Positions 14,906 to 22,898 of a stretch of DNA of 32,886 bases are shown here, piece by piece (the stretch's first letter is position 1; each line of letters starts with the position of its first letter). Source of the DNA: an uncultured Pelagibacteraceae bacterium (GTDB lineage: Bacteria > Pseudomonadota > Alphaproteobacteria > Pelagibacterales > Pelagibacteraceae); NCBI GenBank assembly GCA_902626185.1, contig CACOEA010000008.1, positions 1-32,886 on the forward strand. The letters are read 5' to 3'. A model generated the notes under the pieces. It was not told the DNA's origin. It was given only the letters and a program-made list of their open reading frames with translations, and ran no database searches. The position numbers were made by a program, and so were the translations under genes.

Positions 14906-15400
14906 ATGAAACAAATATTAATTTTAATTTCGAGCATTCTTATAAGCACTAGTTTAATGGCTGCAGGAGGAGATGGTGGTGGTAGTGGAAACGAAAACTC
15001 CAAAGCATCTTTATACGATGACGCTGTAAAGTTAGTTAAAAGAGCTGGAAAATTAGAGAAAAAAGATAAGACTGAAAAAGCAAAAAAACTTTATTCTCAA
15101 GCATTCAAAAAATTGGAGAAAGCTTATAAATCGGATAAGAAAAATCCAGATGTATTAAATTACATGGGATTTACTTCAAGAAAAATTGGAAATTTTGAAA
15201 AAGCTGAGGAGTTTTATTTAAAAGGATTAAGTATAAAACCAGATCATAATGGAATTAACGAGTATCTCGGAGAACTTTATGTTCAAACAAACCGTATTGA
15301 AAAAGCTAATGAGAGGCTAGAAGTTTTAAAAGGTTGCAATTGTGAAGAGTATAGTGAACTTGAGTTAATAATTAAAACTCGAGGTACAAAAGTTTATTAA
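14906..15400 (+). CDS. Secreted TPR-repeat protein
   Basis: The 164-residue protein has a signal peptide (KQILILISSILISTSLMA, cleaved near AAGGDGG) and a Gly-rich linker (GGDGGGSGNENS). Two to three tetratricopeptide repeats follow: about residues 65-98 (YSQAFKKLEKAYKSDKKNPDVLNYMGF) and 99-132 (GNFEKAEEFYLKGLSIKPDHNGINEYLG), with an imperfect one to residue 150. Two cysteines close together (GCNCEE) near the C-terminus could bind metal or form a disulfide. TPR proteins mediate protein interaction; this one should act in the periplasm with unknown partners. It lies 31 bp after the SDR gene and ends 4 bp into the convergent DUF2237 gene. Confidence 0.8.
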   Translation: MKQILILISSILISTSLMAAGGDGGGSGNENSKASLYDDAVKLVKRAGKLEKKDKTEKAKKLYSQAFKKLEKAYKSDKKNPDVLNYMGFTSRKIGNFEKAEEFYLKGLSIKPDHNGINEYLGELYVQTNRIEKANERLEVLKGCNCEEYSELELIIKTRGTKVY

Positions 15401-15774
15401 GACAAATCCACTGCAAATTTTTTTAGTTTTTCGAGCGATATAATTTCTAAAGTCTTTATATTTGTTTTCTTTAAAAAGATCGAACAAGCTGCGTCTTCTT
15501 CAATGGCTCTTGCATACCAGGTAGCACACACACACCAACAATCACCATCTTTTAATCCCGGAAAGCCAAATTCAGGATGTGGAGTTATCAAATCGTTACC
15601 AACTTTTTTTGACCAAATTAAAAATTTATCCGTAACCTTAGCACAAACTGTGTGAGCACCTCTATCATTTTTATCAGTATTACAACAACCATCCCTGTAC
15701 CAGCCGGTAAGTGGATCATTGGAGCAGGATTCTAAAGGCTCACCAAAAACATTTTTTTGAACTTTATTGTTCAT
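15397..15774 (-). CDS. DUF2237 family protein
   Basis: The 125-residue protein matches DUF2237 along its full length: NVFGEPLESCSNDPLTGWYRDGCC at the N-terminus, then GAHTVCAKVTDKFL, NDLITPHPEFGFPGLKDGDCWCVCA and a C-terminal ALEEDA-like region. The many conserved Cys (CxxDPxTGxxRDGCC and WCxCA) suggest metal binding. No function is established. It is 11 bp downstream of hisI on the same strand, so it is probably cotranscribed with it. It starts with an ATG whose next codons NNKVQKNVFGEPL are as expected for the family. Confidence 0.93.
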   Translation of the reverse strand: MNNKVQKNVFGEPLESCSNDPLTGWYRDGCCNTDKNDRGAHTVCAKVTDKFLIWSKKVGNDLITPHPEFGFPGLKDGDCWCVCATWYARAIEEDAACSIFLKKTNIKTLEIISLEKLKKFAVDLS

Positions 15775-15785
15775 CTATATTATAT

Positions 15786-16253
15786 TTATATTTTTGTTGG
15801 ATTTGGTTGTCCTTTATAAACTTTTTCTGGATCAAACTTTTTTTCTTTTTCCTTAAACTCTAATTTAATTTCTTCAGTGTTATTTATTGGACCCAAAGGT
15901 ATTGATCTATAAAAACACGACTTATAACCCACGTGACAACTAGCACCATTTCCAATATCAACAGACATCCACAAAGCATCTTGATCATCATCAATTCTTA
16001 AATCAATAACTTTTTGAGTAAACCCACTTGTTTTCCCTTTATGCCATAAAGATTTTCTTGATCTGCTCCAATAGTGTGCTTCTTTAGTTTCTATTGTTTT
16101 CCTTAAAGCTTCACTATTCATAAAACCGTGCATCAGCAACTCACCTGAACTACTATCGGTAGTCGTTACTGGAATAAGTCCATTATTATCAAACTTTGGT
16201 GATAGAAATTTTCCCTCTTCTATCTCAAAAACACTCTCTCTTTTTTTAAACAT
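15786..16253 (-). CDS. hisI: Phosphoribosyl-AMP cyclohydrolase
   Basis: HisI hydrolyses phosphoribosyl-AMP to ProFAR-precursor BBM II in histidine biosynthesis. The signature LMHGFMNSEALRKTIETKEAHYWSRSRKSLWHKG is split over residues 35-70, followed by the metal-binding DQDALWMSVDIGNGASCHVGYKSCFYR with catalytic Cys residues. The C-terminal 35 residues, Lys/Glu-rich, are a common alphaproteobacterial extension. From the ATG at 16253 it has 155 residues, and MFKKRESVFEIEEGKFLSPKF aligns with typical starts; the track start at 16295 would add 14 unrelated residues. It is divergent from folE, a usual alphaproteobacterial neighbourhood. Confidence 0.92.
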   Translation of the reverse strand: MFKKRESVFEIEEGKFLSPKFDNNGLIPVTTTDSSSGELLMHGFMNSEALRKTIETKEAHYWSRSRKSLWHKGKTSGFTQKVIDLRIDDDQDALWMSVDIGNGASCHVGYKSCFYRSIPLGPINNTEEIKLEFKEKEKKFDPEKVYKGQPNPTKI

Positions 16254-16304
16254 GGGCGTAAAATAGTGAAAAAAAGACAAAATAGCAATTTGCATTAATG
16301 AAAT

Positions 16305-16937
16305 ATGTCCTATAAAAATGATCGTTATATGAAATTAGTTAAAGACATTAGCAAATCTAGCCAAAAAAAACATGAGGTTTCAGACAAACAGGCTGAAGAA
16401 GCCTTTAAGACAATTTTAACTTGGATCGGAGAAGATCCAAATAGAGAAGGCCTTTTAGAAACCCCAAAAAGAGTTGTAAAGGCATTTAAAGAATATTTTA
16501 AAGGGTATCACCAAGATGGCAGTGCAGAATTGTTAAAAACTTTTGGAGATGTTGAAGGTTATGACGATATGGTGGTAGAAAAAAATATAACTTTGGAAAG
16601 TCACTGTGAACATCATATGGCTCCAATTATTGGAGTTGCACATATAGCATATATTCCAAAAAAAAAAGTTGTTGGCTTAAGTAAACTTGCAAGAACAGTA
16701 GAGGTTTTTTCAAAAAGACTTCAAACTCAAGAAAGATTAACTATGCAAATTGCTAAAACTTTAATGAATGCGTTAGACGCAAAAGGTGTTGCTGTAACTA
16801 TCGATGCTGCTCACCAATGTATGACAATGAGAGGAATAAAAAAAGAGAAAGCTACAACAGTCACAAATTATTACTTAGGATCTTTTAAAGAAGATCTTAG
16901 TTATCAAAATAGATATTTACGGTATATAGCAAAATAA
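16305..16937 (+). CDS. folE: GTP cyclohydrolase I
   Basis: FolE converts GTP to 7,8-dihydroneopterin triphosphate, the first step of folate synthesis. The 210-residue protein shows the family in order: GEDPNREGLLETPKRV near residue 45, ESHCEHHMAPIIG near residue 104 with the zinc ligands Cys and His, the KVVGLSKLARTVEVFSKRLQTQERLT helix and QCMTMRGI with the third zinc ligand Cys. It is a homodecameric cytoplasmic enzyme in the family. The start ATG is not preceded by a strong ribosome site; an internal Met (MKLVKD) could start too. The next gene begins at the base after its stop. Confidence 0.96.
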   Translation: MSYKNDRYMKLVKDISKSSQKKHEVSDKQAEEAFKTILTWIGEDPNREGLLETPKRVVKAFKEYFKGYHQDGSAELLKTFGDVEGYDDMVVEKNITLESHCEHHMAPIIGVAHIAYIPKKKVVGLSKLARTVEVFSKRLQTQERLTMQIAKTLMNALDAKGVAVTIDAAHQCMTMRGIKKEKATTVTNYYLGSFKEDLSYQNRYLRYIAK

Positions 16938-17939
16938 ATGTCATCTAATTTTAAAGCCGTTGTTATCAATAATCAAAATGAGAAATTTTCAAGAGAAATA
17001 AAGGAGATTGATGCAAGTCATTTAAAAGACGGAAATGTTTTAGTAAAGATTGATTACTCAAGTCTTAATTACAAAGATGCCTTAATTTTGAGAGATGGTG
17101 GAAAAATTGTAAGGAAATTTCCTTTTGTACCAGGCATAGATTTTTCAGGTAAAGTTATTGAAAGCGATGATAGCAAATTCAAAAAAGATGATAACGTTAT
17201 TTTAACAGGCTTCAGAGTAGGCGAGGCTTACTTTGGGGGTTTTGCACAATATGCAAAAGTTGATTCAAATTTTTTAATTAAAACACCAAAGGAGTTAGAT
17301 AATAAAAAAGTTATGATGTTGGGCACAGCAGGGTTTACAGCTTTACTTTGTGCATTTGCAGTTAAAGCGAGAGAAGAATTACTATTAGGTGAAAAAGTAA
17401 AAGAAGTTTTAGTAACTGGAGCAACAGGAGGAGTTGGAAGTATAGCAGTGATGATTTTATCTAAGATGGGTTATAACGTCCATGCAGTTACAGGGAAAAA
17501 AGATAAAAATGATTATTTAAAAAATTTAGGAGCAAAAAATATTTTAGATAGAAAAGAATTTGAAGGCGAAAGCAAACTATTAGAAAAAGGTATTTGGGAC
17601 GGAGTTGTCGATACTGTTGGAGGGCCGGCTTTGACAAAAATATTTGCTCAAACAAAACCGACCGGAATTGTAGCTGCATGTGGTAATGCCGGAGGCATAA
17701 AGATTAATACAACTGTAATGCCATTCATTATAAGAGGAGTAAAGCTTTGGGGAATTGATTCTTCAGCAGCTCCAATAACTAGAAGAGAATTCGTTTGGAA
17801 CGAAGCTTCTAAATTAATTGATTTTGAAAAACTAAAATCTTTCACGAATGAGCTTTCTTTTAATGAGCTTTTAGAGACATATCCTAAATTATTAAAAGGT
17901 GAATATTTTGGAAGAGCTATAGTAAATCCTAATAAATAA
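16938..17939 (+). CDS. acuI: YhdH/AcuI-type acrylyl-CoA reductase (MDR family)
   Basis: The 333-residue medium-chain reductase lacks the zinc sites of alcohol dehydrogenases. It shows NYKDALILRDGGKIVRKFPFVPGIDFSGKV at residues 38-68, GLIxxG-like FxGFAQYAKV, then the nucleotide-binding VLVTGATGGVGSIAVMILS, and PITRREFVWNEAS. This matches YhdH/AcuI. AcuI reduces acryloyl-CoA to propionyl-CoA with NADPH; in marine bacteria acryloyl-CoA comes from DMSP breakdown, so detoxification is a sensible role here, by inference. It begins at the base after the folE stop, so they share a transcript. Confidence 0.88.
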   Translation: MSSNFKAVVINNQNEKFSREIKEIDASHLKDGNVLVKIDYSSLNYKDALILRDGGKIVRKFPFVPGIDFSGKVIESDDSKFKKDDNVILTGFRVGEAYFGGFAQYAKVDSNFLIKTPKELDNKKVMMLGTAGFTALLCAFAVKAREELLLGEKVKEVLVTGATGGVGSIAVMILSKMGYNVHAVTGKKDKNDYLKNLGAKNILDRKEFEGESKLLEKGIWDGVVDTVGGPALTKIFAQTKPTGIVAACGNAGGIKINTTVMPFIIRGVKLWGIDSSAAPITRREFVWNEASKLIDFEKLKSFTNELSFNELLETYPKLLKGEYFGRAIVNPNK

Positions 17940-17955
17940 ACTATAAATAGAATTA

Positions 17956-18846
17956 ATGGATTGGGATAAATTAAAGATATTTCATACTGTTGCGGAAGCT
18001 TCAAGCTTCACCAAAGCTTCAACGATATTAAACTTAAGTCAATCAGCTATAAGTAGGCAGATTCAATCATTAGAAAGTGATTTAAAAGTCCAGCTTTTTG
18101 AACGTCATGCTAGAGGCCTAGTTTTAACGGAGAACGGTGAATATCTTTTTAAATCTGCTCATGAGGTAATTACTAAATTAAAGGATGTAGAATCCAATTT
18201 AATTGGTCATAAAGATAAGTTAAATGGAAAACTCACAGTCACTACAGTTGTAAGTTTTGGTACTACTTGGCTCACTCCGAGAATAAAAGAATTTATGGAT
18301 CTTCATCCTGAAATTGAAATAGAATTAATATTTGATGATAAGGAGCTTGATTTAGCTACACGTCAAGCTGATGTAGCAATTAGAATGAGAAGGCCGAAGC
18401 AATTAAATTTAATTCAAAAAAAATTCGTTGATTTTAATTATCATATTTATGGTTCAAATGAATATCTTGAAAAAAATGGATATCCTAAATCTTTAAAAGA
18501 TTTAGATAAGCACAAATTTATAACTTATGGAAAAGGAGCTCCGTCACCAGTTTATAACCCTGATTGGGTTTTAAGAATTGGAGCAAAAGATGGAAAAAAA
18601 AGAAAATCATTGATGAAAGTTAATAGTGTTTATGGATTATTATTAGCAGTTCAAAGTGGTGTTGGCTTAGCTGCATTACCGGACTACATTGCTCACAATA
18701 AAAGTGGGATAACTAAAGTTTTACCAAATGATCCTGGAAAACCAACGGAGACACACTTTGTTTACCCTGCTTCTTTAAAAAATAATGCGAGACTAGTGGC
18801 TTTTAGGAACTTTTTATTTAGTAAGGTAAACGAATGGAAATTTTAA
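17956..18846 (+). CDS. LysR family transcriptional regulator
   Basis: The 296-residue regulator has the N-terminal winged helix-turn-helix at residues 1-60: LKIFHTVAEASSFTKASTILNLSQSAISRQIQSLESDL, then LFERHARGLVLTENG. The C-terminal part is the LysR substrate-binding domain of the periplasmic-binding-protein fold (VSFGTTWLTPRIKEFMDLHPEIEIEL, DVAIRMRRP). It is 16 bp after acuI and overlaps rseP by 13 bp. LysR genes usually sit divergent from their targets, but this one is in a tandem run, so its targets cannot be read off. The ligand is unknown. Confidence 0.92.
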   Translation: MDWDKLKIFHTVAEASSFTKASTILNLSQSAISRQIQSLESDLKVQLFERHARGLVLTENGEYLFKSAHEVITKLKDVESNLIGHKDKLNGKLTVTTVVSFGTTWLTPRIKEFMDLHPEIEIELIFDDKELDLATRQADVAIRMRRPKQLNLIQKKFVDFNYHIYGSNEYLEKNGYPKSLKDLDKHKFITYGKGAPSPVYNPDWVLRIGAKDGKKRKSLMKVNSVYGLLLAVQSGVGLAALPDYIAHNKSGITKVLPNDPGKPTETHFVYPASLKNNARLVAFRNFLFSKVNEWKF

Positions 18847-19949
18847 ATTTTATAATACCATTTATAATACTTCTAACGATTGTTGTTTTTGTTCATGAAT
18901 ACGGTCATTACTATTTTGCAAAAAAATATGGTGTGGGTGTGACAGATTTTTCTATTGGATTTGGTAAAGAAATTTTTGGTTTTAACGATAAATCAGGTAC
19001 TAGATGGAAATTTTGTGCGATACCACTCGGTGGCTATGTTAAATTTTTTGGTGATAGAAATGTTTTTAGCCAAGCTGAACAAGAGGAACTTTTAAAAAGA
19101 TATGATAAAGCAGATCAAAATAAATTATTTGTAACAAAACCTCTTTATCAAAGATCTCTAATAGTTTTCGCTGGACCGCTAGCAAATTTTATTTTAGCAA
19201 TATTAATTTTTTCATTTATATATATTTTTTCTGGAAAGGATTTTACTCCCGCTCAAATTACTGAAGTACAAACTGGCAGTCCTGCTCATTCTGTGAAAAT
19301 CAAAAGTGGAGATTTGATTCTATCAATTAATGATAAAAAAGTAGGTAGTATTCTAGATGTCTCTACATATATTAATACTTCCACAACGAATGAAATTAAG
19401 ATTAATGTTTTAAGAAATAATGAAGAGCTTACATTTAACGTAATTCCACAAATAATAAAAACAGAAGACTCTTTAGGCAATGTAATAAATAAAAAAGTAA
19501 TTGGAATAAAGATTGCACCTCCTAATAATGAATTTAATAAAGAGCGGCTAGGTCCATCCACAGCTGTATACTATGCTGTCAAAGAAACCTGGTTTGTTAC
19601 AAAAGCATCCTTTGATTTTATTGTTTCATTTATGAGAGGCAAAGGAGACTCTAGTCAGTTAGGTGGACCAATAAAAATTGCAAAAATTACAGGTCAAGTT
19701 GCCCAAATTGGTTTTATAGCTTTTTTAAGCATCACTGCATATATCTCCATAAGTTTAGGATTTATTAACTTATTACCAATTCCGATGTTGGATGGTGGGC
19801 ATTTAATGTTCTATGCATTTGAGAAAGTTTTAGGGAGACCGCTTACTCAAAAAACTCAAGAGGGATTCTTTCGAATCGGGCTTTTTTTACTTATTTTTTT
19901 AATGCTATTTACTACAGTAAATGATTTAAGAGATTTAGGCTTATTTTAA
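18834..19949 (+). CDS. rseP: Site-2 membrane metalloprotease RseP
   Basis: The 371-residue protein is a zinc intramembrane protease. HExxH is in FVHEYGHYYFAKKYGVGV in the first helix, and the third ligand Asp is in LLPIPMLDGGHLMFYAFE in the fourth. One PDZ domain lies at about residues 140-225 (AHSVKIKSGDLILSINDKKVG); E. coli RseP has two, so this is the single-PDZ form common elsewhere. It cleaves anti-sigma factors or remnant signal peptides within the inner membrane. The start overlaps the LysR gene by 13 bp, unlike the usual context after dxr. A hairpin plus T tract follows. Confidence 0.93.
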   Translation: MEILNFIIPFIILLTIVVFVHEYGHYYFAKKYGVGVTDFSIGFGKEIFGFNDKSGTRWKFCAIPLGGYVKFFGDRNVFSQAEQEELLKRYDKADQNKLFVTKPLYQRSLIVFAGPLANFILAILIFSFIYIFSGKDFTPAQITEVQTGSPAHSVKIKSGDLILSINDKKVGSILDVSTYINTSTTNEIKINVLRNNEELTFNVIPQIIKTEDSLGNVINKKVIGIKIAPPNNEFNKERLGPSTAVYYAVKETWFVTKASFDFIVSFMRGKGDSSQLGGPIKIAKITGQVAQIGFIAFLSITAYISISLGFINLLPIPMLDGGHLMFYAFEKVLGRPLTQKTQEGFFRIGLFLLIFLMLFTTVNDLRDLGLF

Positions 19950-19993
19950 AGGCTTTTTGATCGTTAAAAAACTCAATAAAATCAGCCTTTTTT
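19948..19993 (+). terminator. Weak rho-independent terminator after rseP
   Basis: AAAGGCT at 19948-19954 pairs with AGCCTTT at 19984-19990, followed by more T residues (CCTTTTTTC). The loop of about 29 bases is long, so this is modest support. It includes the last bases of the rseP stop. Confidence 0.45.
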
Positions 19994-20008
19994 CATCATA
20001 CTAGATAT

Positions 20009-20044
20009 AGTGTTAATATTTATGTGAAACACTAAAAAAGTGTT
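20009..20044 (+). promoter_or_regulatory. Inverted and repeated AGTGTT sites upstream of the HU gene
   Basis: AGTGTT occurs at 20009-20014 and 20039-20044, with AACACT at 20028-20033, so two inverted pairs share a middle half-site. They lie 50-86 bp before the HU start, in the promoter region. They could be an operator for an unidentified regulator. A short hexamer can also recur by chance. Confidence 0.35.
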
Positions 20045-20094
20045 GATTTTATTAAGAAATTGTTGAAATTCAATACTAACCATAAGGGGCATAA

Positions 20095-20370
20095 ATGAAT
20101 AAAAAACAATTAGTAGCTAAAATATCGTCCACATTAGGTCAAAGCAAAGCCGATGCTGAGAGAACCTTTGATTCTATAACGACTATAATTTTAGATGCAT
20201 TGAAAAACGACGATACTGTTAAAATAGCAGGTTTTGGTACTTATAAAGTGGCTAAAAGAAAAGCTAGAGTAGGTAGAAATCCTAGAACAGGTGAGTCAAT
20301 TCAAATAGCAGCATCTCAAAAAGTTAAGTTTTTACCAGCTAAAAGCTTAAAAGAAATGTTTAATCGATAA
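20095..20370 (+). CDS. hup: HU family DNA-binding protein
   Basis: This 91-residue protein is a histone-like HU/IHF relative: MNKKQLVAKISSTLGQSKADAERTF dimerisation helices, then VKIAGFGTYKVAKRKARVGRNPRTGESIQIAA, which includes the DNA-bending beta-arm with RNPRTG, and KFLPAKSLKEMFN at the end. The arm and the lack of IHF-type insertions favour HU over IHF. It probably is the main nucleoid protein, as only one such gene is needed in a streamlined genome. A strong ribosome site (AAGGGG) precedes the ATG. It has its own promoter region and a perfect hairpin follows, so it is a single-gene transcript. Confidence 0.93.
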   Translation: MNKKQLVAKISSTLGQSKADAERTFDSITTIILDALKNDDTVKIAGFGTYKVAKRKARVGRNPRTGESIQIAASQKVKFLPAKSLKEMFNR

Positions 20371-20378
20371 ACGTTATT

Positions 20379-20414
20379 TTTAGCCCTTATTTAATAAACT
20401 AAATAAGGGCTAAA
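20379..20414 (+). terminator. Perfect hairpin downstream of HU (probable terminator or 3' stabiliser)
   Basis: TTTAGCCCTTATTTA at 20379-20393 is the exact inverse complement of TAAATAAGGGCTAAA at 20400-20414 with a 6-base loop (ATAAAC), a 15-bp stem. There is no good T tract after it, so it might act as a processing or stability element rather than a classic terminator. It starts 8 bp past the HU stop. Confidence 0.65.
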
Positions 20415-20480
20415 CTACTTGCAAAAATTGCATAGCTAAATTCAACACATAACAATTCTTTTAAATTTTTTAATTTTTAT

Positions 20481-20504
20481 AAGGACTCTTAACAAGGAGT
20501 TTTT
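20481..20504 (+). promoter_or_regulatory. Hairpin masking the amt Shine-Dalgarno site
   Basis: AAGGACTCTT at 20481-20490 can pair with AAGGAGTTTTT at 20494-20504, leaving a 3-base loop and one bulged G (two G-U pairs included). The pairing would bury the AAGGAG ribosome site and end at the base before the amt ATG. It could act as a simple translation switch. It is inferred by hand-folding and may be weak at growth temperature. Confidence 0.4.
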
Positions 20505-21797
20505 ATGATTAACAAATTAATTAAGCTTATGGCTGTTTTAACCCTAACGTTAGGTTTCTCAGCCTCGGCATATGCTGATACGACGATGACTGCTGAAGGT
20601 CAGTACATCTTTAATTCACTAGCTTTTTATATAGGTGGAGTTCTAGTTGCTTTTATGGCTGCTGGTTTCTGTATGTTAGAAAGCGGATTAGTAACAACAA
20701 AGAGTGTTTCAACAATCGCAGCTAAAAATATTGGTAAGTTTGCAATTTGTTCAATGGTTTTCTTTTTTGTTGGATATAATTTAGCTTACGGTATTTCTGA
20801 AGGAGGATACATTGGATCATTTTCAATGTGGAGCGAAGGTTCTAAGTTGGACACAGGATATTCAGATAGTTCTGACTGGTTTTTTCAAACAATGTTCGTT
20901 TGTGCAACAGTTTCAATCGTTTCAGGAGCTGTAGCTGAAAGAATAAAAATTTGGCCATTCTTTGTATTTGCAGTTTTAATGTCAGGATTTATTTATCCAG
21001 TTTCAATGGGTTGGCAGTGGGGAGGCGGCTGGTTAAGCACAGCAGGCTTTTCTGATTTTGCTGGCTCTACATTAGTTCACGCTTGTGGTGGTGCCGCAGC
21101 TTTAGCTGGTGTTATAGTTCTTGGAGCTAGATCTGGAAGATTTACTTCTCAAGGCGGAAAAAGAGTGATGGTTCCATTCGCTGCTTCAAGTATTCCCTTA
21201 ACAACATTAGGTACATTTTTGTTATGGTTTGGTTGGTTTGGCTTTAATGGAATGAGTCAACTAGCAATGGGAACGTTTGATGACGTAACTGCTATTAGTA
21301 AAATTGCAGTAAACACTCATTTAGCTGGTGCAGCAGGAACTTTTGCAGGAGCAGTTGTGAGTCGTTTAATTGGTGGAAAAACAGATGTGATAATGATGTT
21401 AAATGGTGCACTAGCAGGTTTAGTTGCAATTACAGCAGAACCGCTTACGCCTAGTCCTTTAGCTGCAATAGTTATTGGAGCAATAGGTGCAATTATTATG
21501 TATTTCGGTACTAAAATGCTTGAAAGTTTTGGACTTGACGACGTAGTAGGCGCAATACCTGTACATATGTTTGCTGGTATCTTCGGTACTTTGGTCGTTC
21601 CTTTTACAAATGGAGACACATCTCTTGGAACTCAATTTGTTGGAACACTTTCAGTAGTCGCGTTTAGTTTTGTCTTATCTTACATTGTTTTTGTAGCTTT
21701 AAAATCTACAATTGGTTTAAGAATTAGTAAGGCAGCTGAAAAACTAGGAACTGATAAAGCAGAAATAGGAGTTGTTGCCTATTCGATAAGAGATTAA
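20505..21797 (+). CDS. amt: Ammonium transporter
   Basis: The 430-residue protein has a cleavable signal peptide (LTLGFSASAYA) and 11 hydrophobic segments. Amt features visible are VAFMAAGFCMLESG in the first helix, DFAGSTLVHACGGAAAL near residue 185 with the first pore His, and DDVVGAIPVHMFAGIFGTL near residue 350 with the second pore His. It imports ammonium across the inner membrane; ammonium is the main nitrogen source for streamlined marine bacteria. No glnK is adjacent, unlike the usual amtB-glnK pair. The upstream region holds a hairpin over its ribosome site, and a strong terminator follows, so it is probably monocistronic and separately regulated. Confidence 0.95.
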   Translation: MINKLIKLMAVLTLTLGFSASAYADTTMTAEGQYIFNSLAFYIGGVLVAFMAAGFCMLESGLVTTKSVSTIAAKNIGKFAICSMVFFFVGYNLAYGISEGGYIGSFSMWSEGSKLDTGYSDSSDWFFQTMFVCATVSIVSGAVAERIKIWPFFVFAVLMSGFIYPVSMGWQWGGGWLSTAGFSDFAGSTLVHACGGAAALAGVIVLGARSGRFTSQGGKRVMVPFAASSIPLTTLGTFLLWFGWFGFNGMSQLAMGTFDDVTAISKIAVNTHLAGAAGTFAGAVVSRLIGGKTDVIMMLNGALAGLVAITAEPLTPSPLAAIVIGAIGAIIMYFGTKMLESFGLDDVVGAIPVHMFAGIFGTLVVPFTNGDTSLGTQFVGTLSVVAFSFVLSYIVFVALKSTIGLRISKAAEKLGTDKAEIGVVAYSIRD

Positions 21798-21827
21798 TTA
21801 CTTTTCCCTCGTTAGATAGTAATTAAG

Positions 21828-21860
21828 ATAAGGCCCGTTAATTCGGGCCTTATTTATTTT
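21828..21860 (+). terminator. Rho-independent terminator after amt
   Basis: ATAAGGCCCG (21828-21837) pairs with CGGGCCTTAT (21844-21853) around a 6-base loop, followed by TTATTTT. The stem is perfect and GC-rich against an AT-rich background. Its right arm contains the start of the stop codon of the convergent glycosyltransferase-like gene, so it may terminate both directions. Confidence 0.85.
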
Positions 21861-22860
21861 CATCCCACAATTTTTTATGATCTATAAATGGTGATACTCC
21901 GAAAACAGAATTTATATTAGCGCAATGATAAGCAAGGGCAGGCAAAGGTGAAAGACATGGATTTTTCTTATAAATTTCGTGCAAAGGTTTTTCCCATGGA
22001 TCAATCCATTGAATACCCATTTTTTCTAAATTAGCGTAATTTTCATCAACAATATTTTTACTGGTCATAAATGTGACTAAGCTCTCAGATACAAGTCTCC
22101 AATGGTATTTTTCACCAAGATAAATCTTCGTACTTTCATCTTTTGTATACAGGTAAGGATAATCAGAGGGAATCAATATTAAATCTTTATCAAAAATTGT
22201 GTAAAATTTTTCATAACTGAAAATCATTTCTGTTATCGCCTGAGGGGAGTGGATATAATCATCTTCTACAAAATAAAATAAGTCAAAATTCTCATTTTTT
22301 GCTATGATTAAAGAATTATAAAAGTTAGCCATATTCGCAAATTTAGCTTTAGAATAACCTTCTTTAATCTTAGATTTGAATTCCTCCAAATTAACAGAAA
22401 TAAAATTACTTTTAATGTTAGAATTTTTAAGAATTTCTTTAATAGTATAAATGTCTCCATCTATAGAATTTGTATCAGTTATGGATAATTCAAATTTAAT
22501 ATTAGGAAATATAGACTTTGCTTTCTTGATTGAATTTATCAAAGATCTTAATGTTCTCAAAGTGTATTCTTTTTTATCAAAATCAAATAATCTCCTCTTA
22601 TTTTGATCCATAATTAATTCTGATGTGCAAGTTCTTAAAATAATTTTGAATGAATTAATTTTCTTTTTAATTTTGATTTCACCAAGAGGTAAAGTTATTG
22701 ATTTCTTTCCAGGTATACTTAGCATTTCATCAAGATCTTTTTCTAAAGTTGGAGATCTAAATTGAGCCTGATCAATTATTTCAAAACCTAGAATCCTACA
22801 GACCTTGATAAATAATCTTTTAAAAAAATTGGTTTTATTTGAATTATTAATTTTTTTCAT
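21850..22860 (-). CDS. GT-A-fold glycosyltransferase-like protein
   Basis: I cannot name a family for this 336-residue protein with certainty. The central part looks like a GT-A domain: KIILRTCTSELIMDQ, then RTLRSLINSIKKAKSIFPNIKFELSITDTNSIDGD (strand-helix-strand), a helix with AKFANMANFYNSLIIAK, and FDLFYFVEDDYIHSP with an acidic EDD at the metal-binding position. The C-terminus is rich in aromatic residues (YHWRLVSESLVTF, QWIDPWEKPLHE). Nucleotide-sugar transfer is plausible; the acceptor is unknown. It stands alone, divergent from the rhodanese gene and ending inside the amt terminator. A domain search would settle the family. Confidence 0.6.
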   Translation of the reverse strand: MKKINNSNKTNFFKRLFIKVCRILGFEIIDQAQFRSPTLEKDLDEMLSIPGKKSITLPLGEIKIKKKINSFKIILRTCTSELIMDQNKRRLFDFDKKEYTLRTLRSLINSIKKAKSIFPNIKFELSITDTNSIDGDIYTIKEILKNSNIKSNFISVNLEEFKSKIKEGYSKAKFANMANFYNSLIIAKNENFDLFYFVEDDYIHSPQAITEMIFSYEKFYTIFDKDLILIPSDYPYLYTKDESTKIYLGEKYHWRLVSESLVTFMTSKNIVDENYANLEKMGIQWIDPWEKPLHEIYKKNPCLSPLPALAYHCANINSVFGVSPFIDHKKLWDENK

Positions 22861-22898
22861 TATGACATAAGGTATATATTAGTTTATAATTTAGTTCT

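Noticed and set aside
21317-21619. 100-residue minus-strand ORF inside amt
   Set aside because: It is a shadow of the ammonium transporter; the Ile/Pro/Ala-rich translation is an artefact of reading the membrane helices backwards.
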